From NCBI RefSeq assembly GCF_003443735.1, contig NZ_CP031969.1, positions 7,750,001 through 7,814,000 on the forward strand: a stretch of 64,000 nt of DNA. The letters run 5' to 3'. Under the pieces are notes generated by a model that saw only the letters and a program-made list of their open reading frames with translations, had not been told where the DNA came from and did no database searches. The DNA is from Streptomyces sp. CC0208 (GTDB taxonomy: Bacteria; Actinomycetota; Actinomycetes; Streptomycetales; Streptomycetaceae). Positions 26,247-35,741 of the stretch are shown one piece after another (position 1 is the stretch's first letter; every line of letters starts with the position of its first letter). The translations under genes and the position numbers were made by a program.

Positions 26247-27233
26247 ATGTTCGGCAAGCTGTTCGGCAGGGATGCGGAGAGACCGGAGGCGAATCCGTAC
26301 GCCCTGCCCGTCCCGCGCAGACAGAAGAACGGGACGTATCCGCTGCGCGCCCTCGGCGACACCCGGGTGCTCGCGCTGGTGGAAGCGGCCGACGCCGGTG
26401 ACTGGGAGGCGGTGAAGGCGGCACTGGTCCCCTTCGATCTCGGCCGCGACCACGCGGTGCTCGGCGAACTCGCCGAGCTGGACGGTCTGCAGGACTGGAT
26501 CGGCCGGGCTGTGGACGAGGACAAGGAACACCGGGCGACGGCCCTGCTGATGTCCGGGGCGCGCCACATCAGCTGGGGCTGGGAGGCGCGTACCTCCGCA
26601 CGCGCCGTGAACGTCACGCAGGAGCAGTGGCGGATCTTCCACGAGCGGCTGGAGATCGCCGAGGAGCAGCTGCTCGAAGCCGCCGAGCTGCGGCCCGACT
26701 GGATCACCCCCTGGCGCCGCCTCCTCACCTCCGGCCGCGGCATGTCGCTCGGCCCCGCCGTCAACGAGACCCGGCGCGACGCCGCCCTGCGCCGCGACCC
26801 GCTGGACCTGGAGACCCACATCGAGTGGGTGTCCCAGTTGCAGCCCAGGTGGGGCGGCGAGCCCGGCCAGGCCCTGACGTTCGCCCGCGAGGCCTTCGCC
26901 GGTGCGCCCGACGGGCACCGCCTCGGCTGTGTGGTCGCCATGGCCCACATCGAGGAGTGGGTGGAGTCGGACAGCCGCGACCATCTCGACACCCCCCAGG
27001 TCCAGGAGGAGCTCAGAGAGGCGGCCCGGCGCAGCATTCTCCACCCCGCCTACGACAGGCCCCTCGGCTGGCAGGAGGACTTCAACATCTTCGCCATGGC
27101 GCTGGCCCTGTCCGCCGAGAGTGTCGTGGCCCCGCGGGTCTTCCACGAGCTGGGCGGCGCCTACACCTCGTGGCCCTGGACGTACATGGCCGAGCCGGAG
27201 AAGGCGTACGCCCGCTTCCGGCGCCGTGCCTGA
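26247..27233 (+). CDS. Uncharacterised soluble helical-repeat protein
   Basis: Protein of 328 residues that I do not recognise with certainty; it may belong to the DUF4034-like group. No signal peptide or membrane segment. It is Trp-, Glu- and Ala-rich with helical pairs reminiscent of TPRs (for example EQLLEAAELRPDWITPWRRLL). The ATG at 26247 follows GGGGAGGG at 6-bp spacing. It lies 48 bases upstream of the HSP90-like gene on the same strand, which makes a three-gene operon with the TPR gene plausible. Confidence 0.7.
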   Translation: MFGKLFGRDAERPEANPYALPVPRRQKNGTYPLRALGDTRVLALVEAADAGDWEAVKAALVPFDLGRDHAVLGELAELDGLQDWIGRAVDEDKEHRATALLMSGARHISWGWEARTSARAVNVTQEQWRIFHERLEIAEEQLLEAAELRPDWITPWRRLLTSGRGMSLGPAVNETRRDAALRRDPLDLETHIEWVSQLQPRWGGEPGQALTFAREAFAGAPDGHRLGCVVAMAHIEEWVESDSRDHLDTPQVQEELREAARRSILHPAYDRPLGWQEDFNIFAMALALSAESVVAPRVFHELGGAYTSWPWTYMAEPEKAYARFRRRA

Positions 27234-27281
27234 CCACGTCCCCGCCCGCCCCTTGCCGACGACCTCACCCCGGACTGCCCG

Positions 27282-29132
27282 ATGACTCTGCCCGACACCC
27301 CTGCGAGCCCCGCCGACCGCACCTTCCAGGTGGACCTGCGCGGCCTCGTCGACCTCCTCTCCCACCACCTCTACTCCAGCCCCCGCGTCTACCTGCGCGA
27401 ACTCCTCCAGAACGCGGTGGACGCGCTGACCGCCCGGCACAGCCTCGAACAGGGCGCCCCCGCCGACGTGTTCGGAATCCGCCTGTACGCCGACGGCTCC
27501 GTGGTACGCGTCGAGGACGACGGCGTCGGTCTCACCGAGGCCGACGTGCACACCTTCCTCGCCACGATCGGCCGCAGCAGCAAGCGCGCGGACCAGATCG
27601 CCGACCAACGGGCCGACTTCATCGGCCAGTTCGGCATCGGCCTGCTCTCCTGCTTCCTGGTCGCGGACGAGATCCACGTCCTCAGCCGCTCCGCCCGCAC
27701 CCCCGACGCGCCCGTCGTGGAGTGGCGCGGTCGCGGCGACGGCAGCTACACCGTCCGCACCCTGCCCGCCTCCACCCGCCCCCGGCCCGGTACCACCGTC
27801 ACCCTGACGCCCCGCGCCGACGCGGGCGAGTGGACCCGCCCGGCCCAGGTGCACGCGCTGGCCCGCCACTTCGGCTCCCTGCTGCGCCACCCGGTGACCT
27901 TCGACGACGGCACCGCAGGACCCGGCGACCGGGGCGCCCCCGTCAACCCCGAGCCCGCACCCTGGGCGCGCAGCCACGCCACCCCCGGAGCCCGCTCCCG
28001 CGCCCTGGCCGCGTACGGCGAGGAGGTCTTCGGGTTCACGCCGCTGGACACCATAGAACTGGACCTGCCGGCCGTGGGCCTGAAGGGCATCGCCTGCGTG
28101 CTGCCCGAGGCGGTACCGGCCGGGCGCCGCCACGGCCACCGCGTGCACGTCAAAGGCATGCTGCTGTCCGAGCAGGCCGAGGAGATCCTGCCCGACTGGG
28201 CGTTCTTCGTCCGCTGTGTCGTCGACGCCGAGAGCCTGCGCCCGACCGCGTCCCGCGAGTCCCTGTACGAGGACGACACCCTCGCCGCCGTCCGCGACGC
28301 GCTCGCCGAACGCCTGCGCGCGTGGATCGCCCGGGCCGCCGCCAGCGACCCCGAACTGCTCGGTCGTTTCCTCCAGGTCCACCACTTGGCCGTGAAGTCG
28401 CTCGCGGTGCACGACGACGAGATCATGCGGATGCTGCTGCCCTGGCTGCCGTTCGAGACCACCGACGGGCACGCCACCCTCGACGAGTTCGCGCGCACCC
28501 ACCGCACGGTGCTCGTCACGTCCAGCGTGGAGGAGTTCCGCCAGGTCGCGGCGATCGCCTCGGCCGCCGGCCTCGGCGTCGTCAACGGCGGCTACACCTA
28601 CGACCGTCAACTGGTCCACCGGCTGCCGGAGATCAGGCCCGAGGTCACTGTCGCGGACCTCGACCCCGGGACCCTCACCGCCCACCTCGACCCGGTGGAC
28701 CGCGAGACGGAACTGGCCGCCTCGGCCTATCTCGCCCAGGCCCGTGACGCCCTCGCCGTCTTCGACTGCGATGTCGCGCTGCGCACCTTCCAGCCCGCCT
28801 CCGCCCCCGCCCTCCTCCTCGACAGCCGCGAGGCCCGGCACGAGCGCACCCGCTCCCAGCTCGCCCGCGAGCAGCAGGGCGGCGTGTGGGGCGACATCCT
28901 CGGCGCCCTGCGCCAGGAGGCCCCGCGCGCGCAGCTGATCCTCAACCAGCTCAACCCGCTGGTGCGCACCGCCGTCACCATCGACGAGCCCGAGCTGGCC
29001 CGCACCAGCGCCGAAGCCCTCTACGGACAGGCCGCGATGCTGTCCCGGCGCCCGCTCAGGCCCGCCGAGTCGAGCCTCATCAACCGCTCCTTCCTCGACC
29101 TTCTCGCCCACGCCCTCCGCAAGGACAGCTGA
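27282..29132 (+). CDS. HSP90-family (HtpG-like) ATPase/chaperone
   Basis: Protein of 616 residues, close to HtpG in length. The N-terminal GHKL ATPase domain has its motifs in order: ELLQNAVDA (Mg-binding Asn, about 40-48), VEDDGVGL (ATP-contacting Asp, about 78-85) and GQFGIGLLSCFLVAD (lid and phosphate loop, about 122-136). Middle and C-terminal regions are divergent; SLINRSFLDLLAHAL near the end resembles the HtpG dimerisation region. It ends in ALRKDS, with no MEEVD tail. The next start codon follows two bases after the stop, so it is tightly coupled to the TPR gene. The client is unknown. Confidence 0.85.
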   Translation: MTLPDTPASPADRTFQVDLRGLVDLLSHHLYSSPRVYLRELLQNAVDALTARHSLEQGAPADVFGIRLYADGSVVRVEDDGVGLTEADVHTFLATIGRSSKRADQIADQRADFIGQFGIGLLSCFLVADEIHVLSRSARTPDAPVVEWRGRGDGSYTVRTLPASTRPRPGTTVTLTPRADAGEWTRPAQVHALARHFGSLLRHPVTFDDGTAGPGDRGAPVNPEPAPWARSHATPGARSRALAAYGEEVFGFTPLDTIELDLPAVGLKGIACVLPEAVPAGRRHGHRVHVKGMLLSEQAEEILPDWAFFVRCVVDAESLRPTASRESLYEDDTLAAVRDALAERLRAWIARAAASDPELLGRFLQVHHLAVKSLAVHDDEIMRMLLPWLPFETTDGHATLDEFARTHRTVLVTSSVEEFRQVAAIASAAGLGVVNGGYTYDRQLVHRLPEIRPEVTVADLDPGTLTAHLDPVDRETELAASAYLAQARDALAVFDCDVALRTFQPASAPALLLDSREARHERTRSQLAREQQGGVWGDILGALRQEAPRAQLILNQLNPLVRTAVTIDEPELARTSAEALYGQAAMLSRRPLRPAESSLINRSFLDLLAHALRKDS

Positions 29133-29134
29133 CG

Positions 29135-32068
29135 ATGCCCACCGCGATCCAGACCACCGACGAGCTGTACCAGGCGCTCCAGGACAATGACCAGCGTCCC
29201 TACGGCCGTACCCGCACCGTCACCGCCGAGGAACTCGTCGACGTCGCCGAGCAGTTCGAGGAGCCCGTCCCGCTCGTCCACGCGCTCCTCGAACTCCAGG
29301 AGGCGTACACCTACGGTTCCGAGCCCCGGAAGTCGCCCGTCGTCTTCGCCCGGCTGCTCACCCTCTTCGACGAGCAGCCCGACGTCTTCGACGAGCGCCT
29401 GCGCCACATGGTGTTCTGGCGGTTCAAGTGGGTGGGCCACGCCCTGCGTCAGCTGCCCGAGATACCGCTGGCCAGCCTCCGCCAGTGGCTGACGGAGATG
29501 CGCGACCGCTACGAGAAGGCCGGCCTCGGCCTCCAGCCCTACTACGGACAGGCGTACCAGCTCGCCGCCCACGTGGGCGAGGACACCACCCTCGCCTACG
29601 AGTTGTGGGCGGGCCGCACCCGCACCCGGCTCAGCGACTGCGAGGCCTGCGAGATCTGCGAGCGCGCCCTGTTCCACCTCGCGGCGGGCGACGACCAGCG
29701 GGCCCTGCGCACCTGGGAGCCCGTCCTGAACGGGAAGGAGTCCTGCCAGGAGGAGCCGGCCCGCTCCCTCTCGTACGCGCTGCTGCCCCTGCTGCGCACC
29801 GGCGCCGCCGACCGGGCCCGCGAACTGCACCTCGTCGGCTACCGCGGCTGCCGCCGCAACCCCTCGATGTCCGGGGAGGTCGGCCGGCACCTGGAGTTCT
29901 GCGCGCTGACCGGCAACGAGGCGCGCGGCCTGGAGCTGCTCGCCGAGAACCGGAACCTGTTCGACGAGGTCGACTCGCCGTTGGACCAGCTCGACTTCCT
30001 CACCGGTGTCGAGGTCCTCCTCCAGCGCGTCGAGCACCTCGGGCACGGCGAACTGCCGGCCGCCGGATACGCGGGCCGCACCTGGACGGTGTCCGGCCTG
30101 CGCGCGGAGGTGCGGGGCCGCGCCGACGACCTCGCCGCCCGCTTCGACGCCCGCAACGGAACCTCGACCCACACCGACCGCCGCAGGACCCGCCTCGACC
30201 GGGCCCCCCTCCTCGACGCGCTGGAACTGACCCTGCGCCCCCGCAGCCTCGACGACGTGGCCCCGGCCGCCCCGGTCACCGCGCCCGTCTCCCGTACGAC
30301 CGCCGCAGTCCCCGACTCCCTGCCCGAACTCATCATCCAGGCACGGAAGTGGGAGGAGGAGGGGCACCCGGAGGCCCAGACCTGCTTCGCGCGCCTGCGC
30401 ACCCTCGTCGCCGCCCGCGACTACACCCACCCCGACAACCCGGCCGTGGGCCCCCTGGTCCGGCTGCGCGCGGACCTGCTGGCCGACGAAGCGACCTCTG
30501 CGGCCAACAAGGACGACTTCGCCGAAGCCGCCGCGCTCGACGAGGAGGCCGCGGCTCTCTACGACGACGCCTCGGAGCCCGGTCACGCGGCGGTCGCCCG
30601 CGCCCGCGCCCTGCTCGCCGCCGCCCAGATCCCCGGCGAGGACACGGACCGAGCCGAGACGAAGGCGGCCGCGCTGACCGCCGCCCACGCGTCCGTGGTC
30701 CGCCTGCACGAGGAGACGACCGGCCTCCCTCCCTACCTGGAGGCCCGCCTGCTGCGGTTGCGGGCGACCGCGCTCGGCCTGCGTCTGCAGACGACGGGAA
30801 GCACGGAGCACGTCGCGCCGGTCTTCGCCGAGACCGACCTGCTGCACGCCTTCGCCACCCGGCACGACCTCGCCGGGCAGATCTCCGGCGCCCTGATGCT
30901 GCGGGCCAGCACCCACGCCCTCTCCGGTGACCTGCCCGCCGCCGTCACGGAGATCGACGCCCTCCTCGACCGGCTGAAGGCGCACGGCCCCGCCTGGCAC
31001 GTGCCCCGCACCCTCGGACTGCGCGGCCGGCTCCAGCTCGCCCTCCGGGACCCCGAGGCCGCGCACACGGACCTCACCGAAGCGCTGCGACGGGCCGCCG
31101 ACTGGCCGGCCGACACGATCGACATCACCCGCCTCCACGGCGATCTCGCCGAGGCCTGCATGCACCTGGGCCGCCCCGGCGAGGCCCTGCGGCACCTGAC
31201 GCGCTCGGCGGAGACGGACCTGCGCCGCGGCAACCGGATCGACGCCTTCTGCACCTACAGCAACGCGGCCCAGCTCAGCCTCGACCTGGACCGCGTCGAG
31301 GACTGCATCGCCCTGCTCGACTCCCTGCTGGCCGAACCGGACGTCGCCGCCGGAGAGCTGGACGACCGGCTCACCGCCCAACTGCGCCTGACCCGCGCCC
31401 GCGCCCTGCGCGCGGGGGAGGACGTCAAGGCCGCCACGGCCGAGTTCGCCGCACTCGCGGCCGAGTCGGCCGGCTGGGACGACGACCCGGGCAGCCACGC
31501 CATGATCGCCGCGGAGACGGCCGTACTCCTCGGTGAGTCCGGCGAGTTCGGCCCGGCCCGCGAGGCGGCCGACCAGGCGATCGCCGCCCACGCCCGGGAC
31601 CCGCGCTACGAACTGCTCAGCAACTGCCTGCGCGAACTCGCCCGCCTCCAGGCCCAGCAGGAGGGCGCCGAGGGCCTGGCCGATGCCCGCGCCTTCCTCG
31701 CCGACGCAGCCCGGATCGCCGACGAGGCCCGCGCCGCCGGATACGAGCCCCGCGGCCGCTCCCTGGACAGTGCCCTGGCCTACGAACACGGGCGGGTGAG
31801 CGCCTACGCCGGCGCGTACGAGGAGGCCCTGGCCGCCCTGGAGAAGGCCCTGGCCCTGCTCGGCGAGCCGGGACCGGAGGACGACCGGGCCGGTGAGTGG
31901 GCGGAGTGCGTGCGCCTCGCGGGCGCCGTGGAGGGCCTCTACCTGGAACGCCCCGCCCCCGCTCTCACCCGCCTCGACGCCGCGGTCTCCCACCTGACAG
32001 CCGTGGGCCACACCGAGGAGACCGAGCCCCTGATCTCCCTGGCGGCCCGGCTGCGCGACGAGGAGTGA
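29135..32068 (+). CDS. Large TPR-repeat protein coupled to the HSP90-like gene
   Basis: Protein of 977 residues, predicted soluble and almost entirely alpha-helical. The N-terminal 400 residues are a variable helical region with a Cys pair (DCEACEIC near residue 170). From about residue 420 onward degenerate TPR-like helical pairs run to the end, including AVARARALLAAAQ, LHGDLAEACMHLGRPGEALRHL and YEEALAALEKALALLGEPG. The ATG lies two bases after the HSP90 stop. The pairing suggests a scaffold or cofactor of that chaperone, but no function is established. Confidence 0.8.
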   Translation: MPTAIQTTDELYQALQDNDQRPYGRTRTVTAEELVDVAEQFEEPVPLVHALLELQEAYTYGSEPRKSPVVFARLLTLFDEQPDVFDERLRHMVFWRFKWVGHALRQLPEIPLASLRQWLTEMRDRYEKAGLGLQPYYGQAYQLAAHVGEDTTLAYELWAGRTRTRLSDCEACEICERALFHLAAGDDQRALRTWEPVLNGKESCQEEPARSLSYALLPLLRTGAADRARELHLVGYRGCRRNPSMSGEVGRHLEFCALTGNEARGLELLAENRNLFDEVDSPLDQLDFLTGVEVLLQRVEHLGHGELPAAGYAGRTWTVSGLRAEVRGRADDLAARFDARNGTSTHTDRRRTRLDRAPLLDALELTLRPRSLDDVAPAAPVTAPVSRTTAAVPDSLPELIIQARKWEEEGHPEAQTCFARLRTLVAARDYTHPDNPAVGPLVRLRADLLADEATSAANKDDFAEAAALDEEAAALYDDASEPGHAAVARARALLAAAQIPGEDTDRAETKAAALTAAHASVVRLHEETTGLPPYLEARLLRLRATALGLRLQTTGSTEHVAPVFAETDLLHAFATRHDLAGQISGALMLRASTHALSGDLPAAVTEIDALLDRLKAHGPAWHVPRTLGLRGRLQLALRDPEAAHTDLTEALRRAADWPADTIDITRLHGDLAEACMHLGRPGEALRHLTRSAETDLRRGNRIDAFCTYSNAAQLSLDLDRVEDCIALLDSLLAEPDVAAGELDDRLTAQLRLTRARALRAGEDVKAATAEFAALAAESAGWDDDPGSHAMIAAETAVLLGESGEFGPAREAADQAIAAHARDPRYELLSNCLRELARLQAQQEGAEGLADARAFLADAARIADEARAAGYEPRGRSLDSALAYEHGRVSAYAGAYEEALAALEKALALLGEPGPEDDRAGEWAECVRLAGAVEGLYLERPAPALTRLDAAVSHLTAVGHTEETEPLISLAARLRDEE

Positions 32069-32135
32069 GCCCGGTCCCCTAACATCGTTCAGGTAGACGT
32101 CAGTTGCCCTGCGGATCCACGTCGAGGAGGCAGTG

Positions 32136-32972
32136 GTGCTCGGAAAGGGCACGTGGTTGCTCGTGGGTGCCCTGGTCGTGGCCTGGATGGTGCTCTCCGG
32201 CCCCAGCGCGCCGAGCGGTGCCCTGGACGCCCGATCCGTGCCCGCCAAACCCGTCAGGGACGTCGTACCGAACCGCGTCATGACCTGGAACCTCTGCAAC
32301 CCCTGCAAGACGGGCAACGACGACCGGGCGGCGGAGATCGCCACGTTCGCCCCGCAGGTCATCGGCCTCCAGGAAGCGTGCGTGGGTGACGTCGAGAAGA
32401 TCCGGGACTATCTGGAGAACCTCCACGGACTCGTCTACCACGTCGAGTACGGGGCGGTTCTCCAGAGCTGGGGCCGGTGCGGGGGAGCGCCCTGGAACCC
32501 GGGCGGCTACGGCGAGGCGATCCTCTCGGCGGCCCCGATGACCGACGTCGTCACCGAGGAGTATCCCGACGGCGGCTCCGAGGACCGCGGATACATGGAG
32601 GTCACCACCACGGTGGGCGGCCGCCCGGTCCGGGTCTTCAACACCCACCTCGCCGAACGGCGTCAGGAGGCGGTCCGGGCGGACCAGGTCGGCGTCCTCG
32701 CCAAAGAGGTCGCCCGGCACGACCGCGCGATCGTCATCGGAGACTTCAACGCCGTGCCGGACGCCTACGAACTCACCAAGATGTGGAGACTGGCCACGGA
32801 CGCGGACCCCCACTGCCGTCCCGGCGCCGCCACCACCTGCGAGCCGACCACCGACTGGCAGAGCAAGTTCGACTACGTCTTCCTCCGCGGCTACGTCCCC
32901 GCCAGACACCGTGTGCATCCGAACCAGGTCTCGGACCATCATGTGCTGTACGCCGACGTGAACCCGGCGTAG
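32136..32972 (+). CDS. Exported endonuclease/exonuclease/phosphatase (EEP) superfamily protein
   Basis: Metal-dependent phosphoesterase-fold protein of 278 residues. The N-terminal hydrophobic stretch (GTWLLVGALVVAWMVLSG) is a signal peptide or anchor. EEP motifs are in order: RVMTWNL, IGLQE, NTHLAE, IGDFNAVPD and the terminal SDHHVLYADV. GAGGAGG ends at 32130, so the GTG at 32136 (5-base spacing) is preferred over the adjacent GTG at 32133. Possible activities are nuclease, sphingomyelinase-like or phosphatase. Conserved Cys residues (NLCNPCK, CGG, HCRPGAATTC) suggest disulfides outside the cell. Confidence 0.85.
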   Translation: MLGKGTWLLVGALVVAWMVLSGPSAPSGALDARSVPAKPVRDVVPNRVMTWNLCNPCKTGNDDRAAEIATFAPQVIGLQEACVGDVEKIRDYLENLHGLVYHVEYGAVLQSWGRCGGAPWNPGGYGEAILSAAPMTDVVTEEYPDGGSEDRGYMEVTTTVGGRPVRVFNTHLAERRQEAVRADQVGVLAKEVARHDRAIVIGDFNAVPDAYELTKMWRLATDADPHCRPGAATTCEPTTDWQSKFDYVFLRGYVPARHRVHPNQVSDHHVLYADVNPA

Positions 32973-33255
32973 GCGGACACCGCAGCTCGGGCAGCGGCAC
33001 CGGATCGAGCCACAGGGCGCCCGCGCGGGACGAGGTCGAGGGTGCCGCATCACGCCGCTGAGGACGTCGGCCTGTACCGCACCGCCGCGAGCGCGGCCAG
33101 GACGAACCTCCCGCTTGGATCCGACAGGCAGCGCACGCCCGCCAACAGCCCTGCTGGCCGGCCGCTCCACAGTTCCGCTAATCGTCGAGGCCGGTGATCA
33201 GGTCGCCGTCGTCGTCCGAGGCCGGGATCCGGGCCACGCCCCGCAGAACCGAGGC

Positions 33256-34746
33256 TCAGGGGTTCTGGGTGAGGATGAGGTCCAGCGCGGCGCTCACGTT
33301 GACCAGCCCGGGTCCGGTGGCTGTGTCGATGCCGATGTGGGCGCGATTGCCGAACCGCGGGTGATTGGTGCCGGTCGTGACGTCGGTGGCGGTCGTGGTG
33401 AGCGCCTTGGTCACCTGGGCGGGGGTCATCCCCGGCTGGGCTCCGAGGAGTACGGCCACCGCTCCCGCGATCTGCGGTGCCGCGGCCGACGTGCCCGAGA
33501 ACATCGCCCAGCCGTCCCTTGGACCTGTGGTGTCGCCCGGGTCCCTGGTCGGGTCGCCTGGGCCTGGCCGGCTCTCGTCGACGTCGATCGCGCATCCGGG
33601 CGGCACCGGCAGCATCAGGTACTGGGCCCGGGGGAGCAGGCCGACCAGACCGCACACGGTCGGCACGCGGACGCCGTCGATCCAGGGGCTGACGTATCCG
33701 CTCGCGTAGTTCGATGCGCGCAGTCGGCCGTCCTGCGCTGCGAACACTCCGCCTGCGGCGATCACTCCGGGCACCTGGGGTTCGATGGCGAACTGGCCGT
33801 TGCCCGCGGAGAAGACGACGACGATGCCTTGCTCCACCGCGTCCAGGATCTCCAGCGCGAAGATCACGTCGGCCTGACTCGGGTCTCCGAGCGGAGGGAA
33901 GTCCCCGTCTCCGCCCCACGAGTTGGTGAGAACTTGCGGGTGGTCTGCCTTGGCACGCAGGAAGCCGGCCGTGGCGGCCGTGAGGTCGCCCCGGTGGTTG
34001 CTCGCGCGGTACGGGCGCAGTCGCGCGCCCGGAGCCACGGCGAAGATGTTCGCCGATTCCCCGGTGCCGTGCCCGATCGGATCCTCTGCGGGGCTGGTGC
34101 CGGGGACGAGCGCGACGGGCGGGGCGACGTCGTAGTCGTGGGCGGTGAAGAAGGCGTGCTCGGCCTGCCCCGTGTCGACCATGGCGACCCGCACACCGCG
34201 ACCGGTGTGCCCCGCCTCATGTGCCGGGGTCGCGTTGAGCAGCCTGGCGATGTCGTCCGGGAGCGTGAGGTGGAACGCGTCGACGTCCGGTGGCCTGGCG
34301 TCGGCCGGGAGGAGACGCATGGGCGTGCGCGGACGCTCCAGGGCCACCGCCTCAATGGCGTCCTCGCCAGGTGCGGCGCCGACGCCGAGGGCGGCCGGTT
34401 GCCGGTCGCCGACGATGTCGAGGTGCGTGACGGAACGCTCCCGGTTCATGGGCCCCAGCTGCTGCACCTCGTAGCTGGCGATCCGCCCGCTGGTGAGCTG
34501 TTCGTACGCGGCCGGCGTACCGGCGACGGTGAAGCCCAGCCGGCTCTCGGCAGTCACGGTCAGCCCCGCTGTCCGTGCGTACTCCTTGGCGCGCTCCAGG
34601 GCGTCACCCTCGGCACGGAACGGCCTGGCCGAGGAGAAGGCGGTTGCCTGGGTCGCCGGCACCCCGCCCTGCGAGCGGGCGGAGACATAGCCGTACACGG
34701 TTTCCGGAACGTCCTGTCCGTACTGGGGCGTTGTGGGGTTCGTCAT
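33256..34746 (-). CDS. S8 family (subtilisin-like) serine peptidase
   Basis: Protease of 496 residues. The catalytic triad is visible: Asp in AMVDTGQ (about 187), His in GHGTGE (about 222) and Ser in SGTSAAAPQIAG (about 420), with the oxyanion Asn in SAGNGQF. The first 150 residues carry no obvious signal peptide and include a prodomain-like alpha/beta segment (LERAKEYARTAGLTV). GGAGGA lies just upstream of the ATG. A separate 102-residue gene ends 47 bases upstream and probably shares the transcript. With no secretion signal it may be intracellular or leave by an unusual route. Confidence 0.88.
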   Translation of the reverse strand: MTNPTTPQYGQDVPETVYGYVSARSQGGVPATQATAFSSARPFRAEGDALERAKEYARTAGLTVTAESRLGFTVAGTPAAYEQLTSGRIASYEVQQLGPMNRERSVTHLDIVGDRQPAALGVGAAPGEDAIEAVALERPRTPMRLLPADARPPDVDAFHLTLPDDIARLLNATPAHEAGHTGRGVRVAMVDTGQAEHAFFTAHDYDVAPPVALVPGTSPAEDPIGHGTGESANIFAVAPGARLRPYRASNHRGDLTAATAGFLRAKADHPQVLTNSWGGDGDFPPLGDPSQADVIFALEILDAVEQGIVVVFSAGNGQFAIEPQVPGVIAAGGVFAAQDGRLRASNYASGYVSPWIDGVRVPTVCGLVGLLPRAQYLMLPVPPGCAIDVDESRPGPGDPTRDPGDTTGPRDGWAMFSGTSAAAPQIAGAVAVLLGAQPGMTPAQVTKALTTTATDVTTGTNHPRFGNRAHIGIDTATGPGLVNVSAALDLILTQNP

Positions 34747-34793
34747 TTGTCCTCCAGAAGGGGAGGCCCGGACGCACGAGCCACGGCAGCCGG

Positions 34794-35102
34794 TCACGAA
34801 CCCCCGTCGCGGGCTCCGGGCATGGGAATCGGCAGTACGGTGACGGACCTCGCGATGTTCGCGAGTGCCAGTGGTACGGGCAGCGTCTGCGGACGTGAAC
34901 GGTGCTCGAGCGGCGCGATGCCGAACGCCTCGCAGAACTTCCCGCTCGACCCGGTGACCAGTGCCCCGGCGGTCATGGGCACCACGTCGATGCCATGACG
35001 GGAGCACCACGAGACCAGGTCATGCACCGTAGCCTCGGCCTGTAGCTCAACCAGAGCCTCGACGAACTCCTTCTCGGGCACGTCACCTTGCCCTGATGTC
35101 AC
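34794..35102 (-). CDS. Small protein resembling a peptidase prodomain
   Basis: Protein of 102 residues, GTG start with AGGAGA 5 bases upstream. The segment HDLVSWCSRHGIDVV followed by GALVTGSSGKFCEAFG resembles activation-prodomain patterns of S53/S8 peptidases (short helix, beta strand, then a 'FG' ending). No signal peptide. It directly precedes the S8 peptidase gene on the same strand and may act in trans as its intramolecular-chaperone or inhibitor partner. This is inference from resemblance and position. It could also be an unrelated small protein. Confidence 0.55.
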   Translation of the reverse strand: MTSGQGDVPEKEFVEALVELQAEATVHDLVSWCSRHGIDVVPMTAGALVTGSSGKFCEAFGIAPLEHRSRPQTLPVPLALANIARSVTVLPIPMPGARDGGS

Positions 35103-35134
35103 CTGTTTCTCCTGATGACTCGCTTATCACTTCA

Positions 35135-35163
35135 ATCCTCGCATTTACCGCATCGGCTGGCAA
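35135..35163 (-). promoter_or_regulatory. Predicted promoter of the prodomain-protease operon
   Basis: Minus-strand TTGCCA (35163-35158), a 17-base spacer and GAGGAT (35140-35135), one base away from the common Streptomyces -10 TAGGAT. It lies 33 bases before the GTG at 35102. Confidence 0.45.
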
Positions 35164-35426
35164 AACGTGCTAGCGATCGGGTCCTGAGCTGCTTCTTCAC
35201 GTTGGCCGGTCGTGGAGGGGATTACTGAAGTCGAGTTCTGGGCTGCGGAGTTGGAGTCCGTCGCGACCCTGCTGGGCTGCAGCATCTGCTCAACGGAGAT
35301 GGCCCGCCGCAGATCGGGCCGACCTCCACATCGGTCCTCTTCCCGGGGGTGTCCATGCGCGGGTCTGCTGTGACTTCTCCCACCTGCTCTTGCCGGGGCG
35401 AGAAGCGCTTGCCTACGTTCGGTCGC
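35164..35426. other. Gap between the protease operon and the hydrogenase island
   Basis: No supported gene. A minus-strand frame rich in Ser/Thr/Gln (ATG at 35285, stop at 35145) is open for 46 codons but lacks a clear ribosome site and overlaps the predicted protease promoter. The region is slightly lower in GC than its surroundings. Confidence 0.4.
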
Positions 35427-35741
35427 ATGTCCTCCCATGGCCGCGCCCTTCCGGGCGAACCGGACGAAACCGCCGCGGAAAGCAGACCCGCGACGGACCG
35501 AACCGACCCGCTCCCGACGGTCGACCTCGATGTCGACCTGAGCTCGCATGAACTGCTCCGGCGCGCTCATGTCGTGGACGCTCTCGGCCCGGACTGGGAC
35601 CCCGTCGCCGTGCTGCGCGGTGAGGAAGCGGCGTACGAGCTGCTGTATTCCGGCCTCAGCGCGGAGCAACAGCGCGTGTACGACGAGCTGGTCTCGGCCG
35701 GCGTGCTGCCGCGGAGAGGGGGCGGCGATGCTGCCGCTTGA
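35427..35741 (+). CDS. Small hydrogenase-linked protein (DUF6400-like)
   Basis: Soluble protein of 104 residues. A disordered N-terminal third is followed by a compact helical region with LLRRAHVVDALGPDWDPVAV, then LLYSGLSAEQQRVYDELV. This matches what I remember of DUF6400 proteins in Streptomyces. No catalytic motif is visible. I use the ATG at 35427, although its ribosome site is weak. It overlaps the next gene by 14 bases, so the two are probably translated together. It opens the hydrogenase island; its role there is unknown. Confidence 0.65.
   Translation: MSSHGRALPGEPDETAAESRPATDRTDPLPTVDLDVDLSSHELLRRAHVVDALGPDWDPVAVLRGEEAAYELLYSGLSAEQQRVYDELVSAGVLPRRGGGDAAA

Noticed and set aside
32973..33255. 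Possible gene remnant after the EEP protein
   Set aside because: No frame with plausible composition or homology cues; treated as a spacer between converging genes.
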